From Diploscapter coronatus (lineage: Eukaryota; Nematoda; Chromadorea; Rhabditida; Rhabditidae), in contig OZ038422.1 in assembly GCA_964036155.1 (NCBI GenBank), positions 82,855,201-82,919,200 on the forward strand: a stretch of DNA of 64,000 nt, written 5' to 3'. Below, piece after piece: positions 10,404-23,240 of this stretch; the stretch's first letter is position 1; each line of letters begins with the position of its first letter. Under the pieces are notes generated by a model. That model did no database searches and was not told where the DNA came from. It saw nothing but the letters and a program-made list of their open reading frames with translations. Made by a program: the position numbers and the translations under genes.

Positions 10404-13400
10404 TCACACGTTCAATTCAGTGATTAGAGCATCGAGAACCCGTTGTCTGAACTGAGTGGCTTGGGGAGAGGCGAGAGGGATTGAATGGAATGAGGGCCAC
10501 CATTCCGCACGCGTTGCCCAATGAGGGTGGACCGATTCTGAAAATGTTTAATTGACAAGGAATAAGTCGTGAAAATAAAGAAATGCCACCTAGAACTACT
10601 TGATAAATGAATCAGTTTGAAGTCGAAATCGCATAGATAAAGGAAGACTATCAATTCGCATAAAGCCAACAAGTTTACCCAAAGTGGTCATCTGCAAGCT
10701 GTCGCAAAGAAGTTTCCAGGCCCGCGAAGATGTGCGATTCTTGCCGTAATCCAGAAAACCGAACAAATGCTGCAGACAAGAGGCAACCACTTCGCTCAGA
10801 ATACCGTATCTGAAAGATCAAAAATTGAATATTTTAGATTCGATACATCATCAGGAAGTTTGAATAATATTTTTTTATTTAAAAAGCAGATGCTATTTAA
10901 TTCAAAGTTTGGATGTCCCGAATTTTCATGAGAAAATAATTTGACCATATATTTTTAAAAAATTGTATTGTGAATGGGCAGAAAGGCGGTTATTCGAGCA
11001 TAGAGGTGCATGCATGCAGGCGATTGAACCTTTCTTTTGTCCCTCCGACGAAATAGTATGCCTAATGAAGAGAAGCAGCGGATTTTTCTGCGTCTTCTCT
11101 AGCCATCTCTCGTTTCAAATAACAGCGTTTTTTTTTTCCGTATTTCTAATACTTACTTATGTGGACTGTTAATTCTCCTGTGGCAGAAGTCGAGCCATTT
11201 CTCGTCACTCGGATGCAATTCCTCGCAGGCAGCCGCGTCCACGAAATCGTCGACTTCCTCCTCGTCGAAGTCGAGCGATTTGAGGATCTCCACGAATCGA
11301 CCGACCAGATTCGGACTGCCCAGCACATCCCCGTCTGCAGAGCCCTGCACTATCAGTTGCGCGATTGAAAGGCTTAAATTCAGTGTGTGTGAAAAGGTGT
11401 AAATTTTAAAACGTTATTTGAAAATACCGTCAATCATTTAGAAATCTCTTCATTTATTTTTCTTCACAAAAATGTGACGATATTTCCAGATTAATCGATT
11501 AAAAATGGAAGAAATTATTCGATAAATACAAAAAAAAAAAAAAAAAAAAACTCACATTTCACCGTCCTCACATCCCGTTCTTTTTCGAATTCGCATCGCA
11601 GCTTCAGCGAAAACTGCCGAAGAACCACGGAACTCTGAAAACCGTTCATTTTGAAGAGCAACTGCCGCTTGGGGAACGGAGTGACTAAGTGATTTCGTAA
11701 AAAATAACAAAATGTCTCTTTCAGAAAAAGAGAGGTACTATCATTTAACAGAAACAAAACCGTCGCTCTCGTCTCTCTATAAAATGGAAACTCTTTTTTA
11801 AGATAATTAAAAAAAATCCTTACGTCTAACAGCAGCAATGAATCGGTCGATCATGAAAGTAGCGCCAGGCAAATAGGCGTCTGTTCTTTTTGCGTGCAGA
11901 TATTCGGCCAATAGACTGTAGTTCTTCCAGAATATTAGAAACTGAAAACTATATTCATATTGTTGGTGGGGAAAAAGTCTGTGAATACAATGCTATCAGA
12001 AATGAGTACGTGTTACCAAACACAATTGAAGTGGGTATTTTGTTACCAAGGCAGAGATAGTGGGAAAAGAAAGAAAGAGAGGAAGAATAGCATTTGGTAA
12101 AAAGTGCTCGATTTTGGTAACAATGTACTCACAGTAGAAAAGAAGAGATAAAAGAGAAAACATCAATCAAGCTGTTTTTTTTTTGTTTTTTTTTTTAATT
12201 TTAAAAATTTTTCTTTACCTGTGAATCTTTGCAGACCCTGGGGATGGAGTTCTCCATTTCGAGAATCTTCCCGATCGTCCCCCATCGAACAGCCGTGGAC
12301 AATTGCAGCAATGAGGAATTCAGTCATGTACGACATTATCGGGCTGAGGTAGTCTGTTTTCCTCAACTAGATATGTTTAGAACAACGAAGATATTTGAAA
12401 AGATTTTCGAGTTGTGGAGATTCTAATATTTTCAAGGTAAAAAAGACTTAAAAATTGATAAAAAAGAGAAAAAAAAGAAAAACTTACGAGAATGAAAGCA
12501 AAGCGACGTAGGATTTTGCAAGAAGCAACAGCCGCCTTTCGAAGTCTATGATGTATCTCTGCAATTTACGTTTTCCATCAATTCAAATGCTCGAATACTA
12601 TATTTCTGAATTCAAAATCTGGGAGGTCGAAAGTGAGGGAATAGAAGCGATTTTATGCCAGTATATCTTCTTTTCACATGCTATTTCTCATTTTTAACAC
12701 ACTGAATAACTGCACAACTTCTTCTTTCCAGATTACGGAGCGAACATACCGCATTTTCGATGTTGATCTGTAGGATGGCCATGAAGAACTGAGGAGCGAG
12801 GACGTGTTGTGTGACATTGTCAGTGTTGAGAAAGAGCATCCGAGTCCGCCTGTCGTGATGCGTGTCGAAGCGCTTCTCCGCGAATTGACGGAACATCTGA
12901 CGATTTCCTGAAATATTCAACTTACTTTCTAAGGAATTTTTGAAGTAGATTTCACAAATATAGTAACATTTTCCCTTTCTTTTAAAGCAATAGTACGAAT
13001 TTCTCTCAATCAAAATGAAAGAAATAAGAAATTTCTATGGAGGACTCTAAATTTCGAAGAAAAAGGCATAAGAGAAGACGAGAACAAGGAAAATAATGAT
13101 AACCTTTCGCCGAGGTGTAGCAATTATCTGGATTTACTGGGATTTAATGACATTCATTTATCTTCAAAGCTCAAATTTAATTCAAATAGCCTTACCGATA
13201 TGATGCAAGAGAGCAGTCCTGTTGGAAGTGTTGATTGCATGAATTGTCTCGCTGTAGAAAGTGACGAAGGGGACGACGTCGTGCCAAATACGGAAATACA
13301 ACAGACCGCCCTGGAGAAGCGAGTGCGCGTGCAGGTCGAAGCGAATCGAGTTCTCGTAGAGAGACAATTTGTGAAAGCTGAAATGCAAACAGATAATAAA

Positions 13401-14638
13401 AATTTACATCAAAAGATATGCTTGAAGAGAAATCTTATTCGATCAAAGGAGAAGGGTTTTCTGTATTTGTCGGCGAATAGGGAGGAGGCTAGGAAGCGTA
13501 GGAAATAAAGAGAAATAACAAAAGCCGTCAACAAATACGAAAGGCCAAAGTGAAAATATTCAGTCCTGATCTAATCGTCGTATTTATCTTTAGAACTTTG
13601 GAGATCTTTCCTTGATAAATTTCATTTTTCCTTACAAGTATGAAAGCGATTTCCTTGCATTGAATTGAAACGTGCTGTATCGCCTCGTTAGGAAAGTTTT
13701 TCTGATATCTTTTCCAATTTTGCTGGCCTCCCTCGACTCGAATGGCAGACCGCAGATCGACATCAGAAGACATAAGTCGCGATACAGAGTCTGAAAGCAG
13801 ACAAATTGGGGATTCTTTAGGACAGAAGAAAATTATAAGATTGCAGCAAACTGTTTTAGACTCGTAGAAAAGCTGCACAATCTTGAACTGGAATCAAGAG
13901 TGAAATTTTTAAAAATTCAAAATTGGAATCGGAATTCCGCACACCCCTTACTGGAGTACAACTTCTAGAATGAACATGCAATCAGGAATAACGTTCCGCT
14001 CACATGATAGGATTTCTCGCTGTCCCGATGCGTGTAGCAGTCGAATATCTTCTTGAACAAATTCGCCAGATCGTCCACATTTTCACGAGATGTCGATGGT
14101 TCTGAAAATTCAGTTTTTCCCGAATTTGAAGTTTTCTGCCAACCTGGAATCCACATGACAGTATAATAAATGATATTAGTGAAATAGTACATGCGAGACA
14201 TACCCTCTTATGTGTAGCTATATGTAATTTTGCATATGTCATGCGTTATACTGCCATGTGGTTTTCAGATAGCCTTTTTCTTATTGTTTTTCGCTCACCA
14301 CCTTCATAATCGTTCTGTTCACCCAGCCACTTGTTCAGTTCAGCTTTATCCAAATACAGCCTTCTCAGTATTTGTGGGGCATTCCTTCTGAAAATAATAA
14401 GCAAGTTGAAGACGAATCGAGTCTTTTGGGAAATTGTGTGATTGTGAGGATCAGATTTTCCGATTTTGCAGGAAAAAGATTCCATCTCACAAAAATATGA
14501 AAAAATCAAACCCTCAGAACGTCAATCAAATAACCAAGAAAAAGAAGAAACGTACCGTCGCTTCGCCACTCTATGCTCAGTTTCCTCTCTTTGGTCCTGT
14601 TCCACTTCTTCGTTTTCGCCTTCTGTTTCTTCTTGCAT
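10404..14638 (-). CDS. large helical protein of unknown function (13 exons, one apparent frameshift)
   Basis: Exons: 14556-14638, 14299-14387, 14004-14101, 13636-13790, 13196-13377, 12750-12907, 12488-12558, 12219-12361, 11824-11941, 11556-11684, 11157-11349, 10679-10809 and 10404-10537 (TGA). The start ATG follows TTTTTCAG directly, as at a trans-splice site. The N-terminus is acidic (EETEGENEEVEQ) and then basic; the rest looks like a soluble, all-helical protein of about 560 residues with an acidic patch (DFDEEEVDDFVD). Splice phases agree everywhere except inside exon 12219-12361, where the frame must change by one base. A run of five C at 12279-12283 is the likely place, and removing one base there restores a length divisible by three. 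I do not recognise the family. It is divergently paired with the gene at 14894. Confidence 0.6.
12003..12132. repeat. short MITE-like element inside an intron
   Basis: TGAGTACGTGTTACCAAA at the left is matched by an inverted TTTTGGTAACAATGTACTCA at the right, about 17 matching bases. The 130-bp insert lies in the intron between exons 8 and 9 of the minus-strand gene and has no coding capacity. Confidence 0.6.
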
Positions 14639-14893
14639 CTGAAAAAATTCAAATAGTTTGAAAATTCACGAAAATCGCGAAACGAAATAAAAAAACAGCG
14701 AAATATTTCTTTCCGCGAAGTCTTGTTTACTCGTTCTCCTTTTCATTTCTGGCGCCAATTTCGAACCATTTTGAATTTCGTCGGGACTTGTGCGATTTTT
14801 CGCTGAAATCGGTAATTTCCTCGGCTAATTGGTCATTTAATTGAGTAATTGGGTAATTGCAGAGTGCCCTCTCAGCTCTCAGACAGCAACAGA
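14639..14893. promoter_or_regulatory. shared intergenic region of a divergent gene pair
   Basis: Only 255 bp separate the start of the minus-strand gene (14638) from the start of the plus-strand gene (14894). The promoters of both must lie here or overlap the 5' ends. Direct and inverted copies of TAATTG are visible near 14825-14860. No defined factor site can be named. Confidence 0.4.
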
Positions 14894-17017
14894 ATGCGTC
14901 CTGACGGACTGCGTCCTCGCGACAGAAAGGCCAAATACGCCACTCAGACAACGCCCAAGGTTTGAACGAGGATTTTCTCTTGAAATTCGTGAAATTATTC
15001 GTTTTTCAGCGTTCCCGCAATGTAGCCTCGAATGCCCAGATCGCGATTTCTCGTTCCGACCTGTCCTATTCTCCGGCCAGTCTCGCTAGGAAGGTAAATG
15101 ACTCGAAGAATGAGTTTGTAAAATTTCGCTGGTATTTTTTTTTCGTTTTGGATTATGAATATTCGGAAACCATAGCATATTTTGCCGATTTCGTAATAAT
15201 TTTGGTAAGGAACTTCGAAAAAAAAAAACATCTTTCCTTTACAAGGAATTTATATTCTTGAATAGAATGGAGATTTCAAGAGTGTCTTCAAAATATCAAT
15301 TTAAGTTGGACGAGATGCGCGACAATCTGATCAGCAACGCTGCGCAGTCGGAGAGAATCCGCATCGAGCTCGTCGGTCTGGAGAATATGGTTGGTCTTGC
15401 ATCACAATTTACGAAGTTAAATAAAGACAACGTTAGAAGAAGGATATCACAAAAGCTCTGTTTTTCCTCTATCCACTATTGACTACACTTTATAAGGCAC
15501 CAATTTAGGAAAAAAGATGAATAAACGAATGAAAGAGTGAATTTGCAGGACAGCACCTCAGAAGAGTACCAAAAGAAGAGGGAGGACATCCTGAAGATGA
15601 TCGACAACCCGGACTTTGACGCCTTCGGCAAGACGCAACTCAACTTCGCGGACGCGGCTATCGCGGGCGCAAAACTGCTCGTCGATGAGACTGTCGCCAC
15701 CAGGAGCATGAGCAAAAAGTCCGCATTTTTACACGAATTAGTTATTTTTCCTAGCTTTACCTTATTATTCGAGATAGTCTTGCATTTTCAAAGATATTAT
15801 TAGGATTAGAGGGTTGTAATTTTTCTAAAATTACCTCCTTTTTTAAAATGAAATTACCGTTTTTTTATTATATTGTATGATTGAACATTTTGAGACTGTC
15901 GACGACGTGCGGAGTGGACGAGGCAGCGATTCTGTACAAGCCCCTGCCCATGGACTGCAGTCAATACAAGGCCATCACCAATCTGCAGACGTAAGCAAAT
16001 TCATCTTCTTCCTCCAAACATTCATGAGTTACTATTTGAGTGACCGCATCGCCTCTATGTGCGAGTCCCTGTTCGACTTCCACAAGCAGATTCAATTCAA
16101 GAGCACCATCCTCAACCACATCGACCCGGATAAAAAGGGTAAGATTTATTCATTTTTAAAATTTTCAATTGACTACTTTCTTCGAAGATAGAATATGAGC
16201 CTATAGAAAGTTAATATTGTCTTTTAATGGAGTAAATCGAACATAAATGGATGGTGGTTAACTGTTCCATAACTTATTTAATTTTCATATGATTTGTGCT
16301 TTCAGGAATGTCGAAGTCGGACGTGAGATTCACTCGCAAAACCAAGAAGGAGCAGTTGGAAGAAGCGATCAGAGAGAACAGAAAGGTAAAGAAATAAAGG
16401 AAGGATGACGAGAAATAAGTGATTGCAGAGACCACTTCGGGAGAACAACCAGAAGAATGGCAGAGGAAAGGGGGCAGATGGCGCCGATCCCACTACACTC
16501 AGGACGCCCTCCACCAAGAAGGAATTCAACCCCCTTGATGATAAAAGGGTGAGTATTGGATTAGTTTTTAGCTCTCTAGAATTTTCACACATGAAATTGA
16601 AAATCAGATCAGTGCGAAAACTTTCACCTCACTTGGGTCAAATTCCGTCCATATTTCGAAAGTAATTTTTACACCGGTGCCTGTTGAAAATGTTGAATCT
16701 ACTCCTTCCACAGTTCTTTCCTCAGGGAAGAAATACCACTAGTTGACATCGCTATGTGTTGAATTCTCTCTGGCTTTCTCTCTAATCAATCTTTCATCAG
16801 TAAAAAATTGCAGATAATCGAGGCATATGCCTTGGAAGTTGCGTCTGAAGTGAGGGACACCAAGAAGAGACGCAAGATCGCGCCGATTCCGTTCAACATC
16901 AACCTGCTGGACGAGGAGTCGGTCGAGATGGAGGACCTGTCCGACTCAGCTTCCAGCAGCAGCAACAACTTCCCCGCTCACGCACAGGCACACGCCACAC
17001 ACACCACTCGCATCTAG
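14894..17017 (+). CDS. unknown nuclear-type protein (10 exons)
   Basis: Exons 14894-14959, 15010-15093, 15306-15389, 15549-15718, 15895-15990, 16041-16138, 16306-16385, 16429-16548, 16608-16661 and 16814-17017 (TAG) join in phase, about 350 residues. The N-terminus is basic (MRPDGLRPRDRKAKY). A helical middle follows (KREDILKMIDNPDFDAF, then AAIAGAKLLVDE), then a very basic region with KTKKEQLEEAIRENRKRP, and an acidic/Ser-rich tail with a possible nuclear localisation signal (DTKKRRKIAP). The helical middle with AAIAGAKLLVDE faintly resembles the Nse4 kleisin subunit of SMC5/6, but I cannot support that call. The small exon 16608-16661 could be read through instead, ending at 16741. Confidence 0.6.
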
Positions 17018-18687
17018 TCACTCAATCAATCAATCAATCAGTCGAGTAGTCCAAGGCAGCTGCAAAATGACGGTACGCTCTTTTCCTTCTTTTTATTTAT
17101 TTTTACTCTCATCACCTTTCCCTACCTACCCGTGCCGTCATTTTGAATCTGTCCAATCTACTCGCCTATTTGTATTTTAGCCTGATATTTCAGATTATTT
17201 TCCGTAAATAGGGCTTTTATGAAGTTTTCATTTTCATTTCTTTTTCCCTAAATTTCTCTTCATAAAGCCCAGCTCATAAATATTCAAATATCATACAATT
17301 AGTCTCACATCCATAGAATTAGCAGATTGACTTTTGAAACCGAGACTTTCGAAAGTTTCAATCTGGTGATTGATTTTCTTCTTCGTGTTCAAATTATTAT
17401 ATCCATGATTCTAACATCTAGGATCGAATTTCATTATTGCTATGGAAATGATATTTCGATCCCCAGATGCAATTCCAGATATTCACTTTTTCTCATTCCC
17501 CTATTGTTTATTTCAATCACCTCATTATCAGTGCCCCTTTACCATGGGTGCTGCTTTGTAATATTCACCAGAATCTCCTTGCTTCTGTCGGTGCTTCATT
17601 CATTATTCTAGGATTTGTTTCCGAATTCAATGAACTCAAAGTGGTCATTTATTTAGAAATACCCTGGATAATTCACCCATTTCTCCTGTATCAAACGTAC
17701 TTCTTTTCCTTTCTTCTCTATCTATAAACGCCAATAATCTTTGTCTCATTCCCCAGTTTAGTCAGTAGTTTCGTGTCGCAAATATTCGATTTATTCCTAT
17801 CCAGATCTCGCCAAAATGATAATTTCCACTCCCAAGATTCTCCTTATTCCTTGCAAATAAAGTAGTTTTGGGTGAAAGTTTATTTTCTTGAAAATGTGTT
17901 TTAATTCAATATTTACTATCATGTTCTGTACATAACGATAACAATGAAATGATGGATGACATCTTTAGAGACGATATTATGAATAAACAACCCGTAGAAA
18001 TAAGACTTGAAAGGCAAATGGATGAGAGAGTGCTAAAATTAGGTAAAATAGTGTGTCATTGAAAGTGACTGGTAGAGATGATCGAAATTGATTTTCTCGA
18101 GAAAATTTCGATGGGCATTTCAAACATTCGCAACTTTGCGAGATAATTGTGAATTTAGAAGAGGATAATAAGAAAATACTATCCGTCTTTCTCATGCGAC
18201 TTCACAAGTAGCGAATTTTAAAAGTTTCCAATTTCGATCATTCCCGGTTTTGAGACGAGTGAAAATCAGCATATAGTTAGCTAATGCACAAGTATTGGAA
18301 TGCTGCTGACTAATCAATCGGCATTTTTTTTAATAAACGCTGCGTGTTCGTGTTTCATCAAGAATGTTTGCTCATTTTTTCTAATTCTCTCGATCGTTTT
18401 TCACGTCAGCAATAATGATCAAGTGAAGCACGTAGTACAAATCATTCGTGGACGCAGAAGAGAGATTAATGAAATTTCCTTGTAATTGCGTTTTCATTCT
18501 TTCAAAGGAGGAAAGATAGGAACAGGTGGAATGAAACTTCACTAAACTTCAGAATGATTGTGTGTAAAATTGTGCTTCTTCAGATGCGTCGAGATGTGAA
18601 TGCCTTTGGAAGAAATGACATAATGCAATGAAAATGACTAGAAACAACAAACCCTGCAATTTCGAATTCAAATCCACCACCTGTTGG
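17018..18687. other. intergenic, 3' regions of two convergent genes
   Basis: It begins with a short tandem TCAA repeat (17021-17040) in the presumed 3' UTR. A small inverted repeat, CAAAATGACGGTACG at 17063 and its partner near 17130, is visible. Open frames at 17327-17727 and 18300-18485 have the T-rich composition of spacer. No gene is supported. Confidence 0.5.
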
Positions 18688-20217
18688 CTAACTGATCTGG
18701 TTGATCAGAATGCTTGAGGGGTCGATTTGCACATTGCCCCCCAGTCTAGACTGCATTTGGTAGACGTTCGATCGGAAGATGTTCCTGATGGTCGTCGCGT
18801 CGATCGTCGATGAGGGAGGGAACGTCAGGCGGAAGATCACTTCCAAGTCGTCGTTCCTAAAATTCAATTTATGATTATTATCCTGCTTTTTCCAGATTAT
18901 ATTTTTTCGAATGTTTCGAATTTCAGAATCCTGAAAAAAGAGACCTACACTCACCGATTCCTCAAATCTTCCAGCACAAAGATAGGGGCCTGAGGCTGCA
19001 GTGCTGATTGTGAAATGACCGTAACCAACGCTGTTCGGACCATTTGAAATGCAGTTTGGAAATTCGAAGAGGACTTCTGATCGTAGGCTGCATTCGCCTG
19101 TCGCAATATTCGAAATTCACAGTTGAATACGTGGTTCTAAACATTTTTTTGTTTCTGCTTTATTTAGAATACAAATTCTTACGTCACCAGGCTGCGGTTG
19201 TACAGTGACTGTGGGTGGCAAGATTATAGGAGGTATTGTTGCTGCAATGAAAATTTCGTCTTTTCCACAAATGCGTAGTCTCATGAAATACAATACAGTG
19301 AAAGAAAATCGAGGAAAACTTTTTTTTTCTCTTCACATCAATTACTCCTTGAATTTGAAGCATCGCTTCATTTTGAAGTTTCCATGAAGTGTATATCTTT
19401 AGTTATTTTGATCGAAATCAAATCAAACAAGCTCTTGAAATGCGAATACCTCGTGTTATGATGGGTTGAATGGTAAGCTGAGTGGGTTGAATGACAGGCG
19501 GGATTAGAGTGCCTACTATCGGATTTACAGTACTCGATGCATAAGCATTCGAATCGTCTGAGCCCCCACCGATTACTGTAACAAGGAGGATATTAGTTGT
19601 TGAAATAACATTGACTAGAAGCTTACCGCCTGTAGCAAATAGAATTATGACGATTATTGCTATCACCAATAGAACCACCAATAGAACGAATATGCTTATG
19701 TAAATCCATCGATTTCTGGAATTCCGAAAGTTTTGCTAGAAGGAGAATACAGATTTTGAAATCAGAAGAGGGACTTTGGAAATAAGTAAATCATTCTATT
19801 GAATGTAGAAAGAATAGAAAAATCCATTCCCCCTTTTTAGTATTTGATGAATGCAATTTTTATCAAAATGATTCGATATTTGAGAGGAAAGTACGTTCAG
19901 TGCTGGACAGAATTCCATTTCTGGTTGTTTTTTTCGAAATTGAAATTTCGTTTTCAGATCTTCAAAATGTTCATTTCCGTTTAACCCTGGTACGCGTTAT
20001 TATTAAAATGTTAATTGGAAAAAAACTACTCACGAAGATCCATGAAATGAGATAGAATTAGCCTCTGAATCGTCCGTCTCCTGCCTACCCCACCCTCGTC
20101 TCGCCATGTATGCTTCTCCCGTATTCCGATTCGAAGTGTACGATGGAACATAGCCAGAAAGTGCCTGTCCGGCTGCGGCCGATCGCGATCCTGTCGACAT
20201 TCCAACTCCTTCGATTT
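18688..20217 (-). CDS. SEA-domain single-pass membrane protein (5' end unresolved)
   Basis: Exons 20034-20217, 19627-19715, 19450-19575, 19183-19241, 18955-19136 and 18688-18856 (TAG) join in phase. The N-terminal part is Ser/Gly-rich and cytoplasmic-like, possibly starting at MSTGSRSAAAGQ. A 25-residue hydrophobic segment follows (WIYISIFVLLVVLLVIAIIV and beyond). After a Thr/Pro-rich stem comes about 115 residues matching the SEA fold: FNCEFRILRQAN at the start, then VRTALVTVISQSAL, VIFRLTFPPSS and a C-terminal helix region. The topology is therefore type II, with the SEA domain outside the cell. Some SEA domains self-cleave at G-SVVV; no such site is seen. No protease or lectin domain follows, which is unusual for a type II SEA protein. 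One base of the first codon comes from an upstream exon that I could not find. Confidence 0.65.
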
Positions 20218-23200
20218 CTGAATGAGGAAAAGTCATCAGCGAACAAAGGAAAAGCTGATCTTAGGGGGTTTTTTTTTTAAAGATTTTCCTCTATAGTTTG
20301 ATTACCTTCTTCAACCAACATTTTTTCTTTCTCTATAAAGTCCTCTAAAATTGGTAGTATGTTTTAGAAAATATAGTCACCAATTGATCTATATTTCACA
20401 AAATATAGGGTTGTGAAGTCTATCTTTGAAAATGAAAAAGAACAGCTATTTCAAAACTTCCGACTTCGCAAGGCTCTAACAATACTGAATCACTCGAGAA
20501 ATAGTTTTGAGTTTAGAAGTAAGTTGAACCTGAGAATATCTGATGGAGAAGGGTGAGAGTTTCATTGACAGTCGAGCAGAGAAGTGCTGAACGCCTTTGC
20601 CTTTGCCTGCTCCTGCCTGATGATGTTTCGGGCATGAATGAATAGAGGCACAGGGAGGCGCACAGGCAAGAAGAGAAGGAGAAGAGGGTAGAGCTCGGAA
20701 AGAAAAGATTGCGCAAACATGAAGAAGACTATTGGAACTTGGGGGGATTAACTTATCCAAATCGTACTTTTCATCGAATCTCTACACAAGAGTATTGATG
20801 CTTGAAGCTTGAAAAAGTACCTGATTTCGAGCAGAAATAGATCAACTTCATTTCCGAATAAGAATAGTTGAACAGAAAAGAAGTATTCGAATGCCTATTG
20901 TCGATGACAAGAATAGTTTAAAAGTTTATGAATTACTAATGATTGCAACGCGAGCATGCCACAGTGTTGAATTATTGAAAATCATCAAGATGAGCAATAG
21001 CTTCAATTACTAATGTCTTTTACTGAATGACTCAAGAAGTCCTACGCAGATGGAAAGATGAAATAAAAGTAATGTCTAGAAAGCTTACTTTCTGGAATGC
21101 TGTCTTGATCAACAAGCACTTCAATTTGCTTCTCCATTTTATCAACTGGTGCAGTTTCTTCGAGGAGAATGATATTCGAGGGCAGATACGCATAGATTGT
21201 CATTTTGATAAATGATAGGCAAAAGTATCGATTGGTCCGAAAATGAGTTGTGCAGGCGCTGATAGGCTCGGAATGAAGCTGATCTCACGCCTGTTTTGAC
21301 GTTAACATCTCTCGGCCAGAGAAATAACAGAGATGAAGAAAGTGACCAGCAGAAAGGAAGGGGGATTTCCGGATGGAGACGGAGAAGGGAGGGAGGAAAG
21401 GAGGAAAGATGAAAGACACACGGAGATAGGCTTAAGTAAATAAAAGGAATGGAACCGGGCAGAGTGAAGACAAGCATAGAACACAAGTGGATGAATGATG
21501 AATTGAATTGGAATCGGCATCGGAATGATGATTGCATGATTCAATCGAGAAGAGAGACGAACATTCCCAGGGCTCACAACAATCTCGCACTGCTATTCAC
21601 ACTGTAGTCTATGCATGGACAGAGCAGAGAATCTTTCTTTTCCGCAGAGACAGAACAATTTTTAGGAATAGCACTTATCGAAGAAAATATAAGGCTGTCG
21701 TCTGCTTCAGTAGCGCTTGCGAGAAATTTCATCCAAATTGAGATGGTACGCAGAGCCAGTGGGATGCTGGATGTACAATTTAAGTTTACCACCAATGAAA
21801 AACACATCTGTGAAAGGCTAGGAAGAGCTGTTGGAAAATGCTGCTCGATACCAACGCATTGTTGTGATGAATCCATAAATGTTTGAGTTGCCTACCGGTT
21901 ATTCGTTAACGTCTATTGTCTGCAACATTACTGGATCAAATCAATCAATGAGTCAATCGATTTAGCTCTAGAGAGTACAATTCGATGAACACAAACCTGA
22001 AACACAATGAAATGGCTTTTCTCTGCCTGTCGCTCTATCTCTGGATGCTCATATTTAGAGGCATCATTCGAACGGATTACAAATAGCCAGAGGCATATTC
22101 ACTGAGAAGAGAGAGAGAAAGAGAGGGTAAGGGGAATGACCGCAGATGAACTAACAGAGAGGGGGATCAATCCATAGATAGAGGGGGTTTATGAAATTCC
22201 GGCACAAGTGCAAATGCTTCAAGCATTGCGAAATGCTATGAACATGATAATCCAGGAACTAGTGAAATTAAAAAAAAAATCGTAAAACTATCCGGGATCA
22301 CACCTCACTCTCTATCGATTCAAAAGTTGCACAATTAGGAAGATGAAAAGATGATGGAATATTGAGAGTGATATCGTAAATTTCTCACGAAATTTTACTA
22401 ATTCGTGAAAACCTTGAATACATCATCAAAGGACGTTACATGACGACAAACCTTTGTCATTTTCACATTTTAATCGCTTCAATTTAGTCATTTTCTTCGT
22501 TTCCCTTTCAAAATTCTAGCTCATTGTCGTAAGAATTAGCTATTTCTGATGGAGAAATGCGGGAAATGGCTGAATCGAAGCAGACAAAATGTGAAAATGG
22601 TAGAGATTTGTGATCAATTAATGCGCTTTGATGATGTATTAAAAATTTTAACGAATTGACAGCATTTTGTGAGAGGGTTCATTTCATGGGAAATGAGATT
22701 TTTGAAAGTTAGAATAGGAAATAGGAATTATCTTCTCAGTTAAGAATAAGAAGAAAATAGTAACAAATCTAACACAAATGGTTCATCTAAATGCAATGAT
22801 TTCTACGAATGAATTTATTCGCGTTTTTGGAATGATTAGTCTATTGAGTATTTTGCGCGCCTATAGCAAAAGGCAGGGGGAGTGCTGACATGGTGTTTTT
22901 GTCTGTTTCATTTAGTGAGTTGGTCGGCGAGAAAGGGAAGAAACGAGACAAAGCGAGGAGGAGAATTGGGAGATAATGCGTGGGCGTGAATGTTTGAATG
23001 CGTGAAAGGGGAATTGGGAATGCAGAAATACAGAACGCTCAGGAAGACGTCGAAATCAGACCAGTGGACAGCTCAGGTGACATGAACGGCGTCCACGCGC
23101 TTTCCAATGGCTCTAGAAAATCGAGAAACTAAAGAAATGTGTACAAGGGATGAGATTAGAAAGAATTCTGAGATAAGATTTTTAGAAATACGCAAAAGAA

Positions 23201-23240
23201 TTGAGAAAAATGAATTTTGAATGGTAAAAAGGAAACATTT
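20218..23240. other. 3-kb spacer, no gene supported
   Basis: Probably holds 5' exons or the promoter of the SEA-domain gene. Purine-rich stretches (20640-20720, 21340-21430, 22100-22190) generate long but low-complexity frames on the minus strand. Overlapping frames of 91 and 100 codons on opposite strands at 21574-21886 have no motif. I see no RNA gene or mobile element. Confidence 0.45.

Noticed and set aside
14894..17017. Assignment to the Nse4 kleisin family
   Set aside because: Only a vague resemblance of one helical stretch; the key family motifs could not be confirmed by eye.
21142..21886. Long overlapping frames on both strands, including 91 and 100 codons
   Set aside because: There is low-complexity sequence in the first part and no motif in the second; opposite-strand frames compete and no splice sites join them to a gene.
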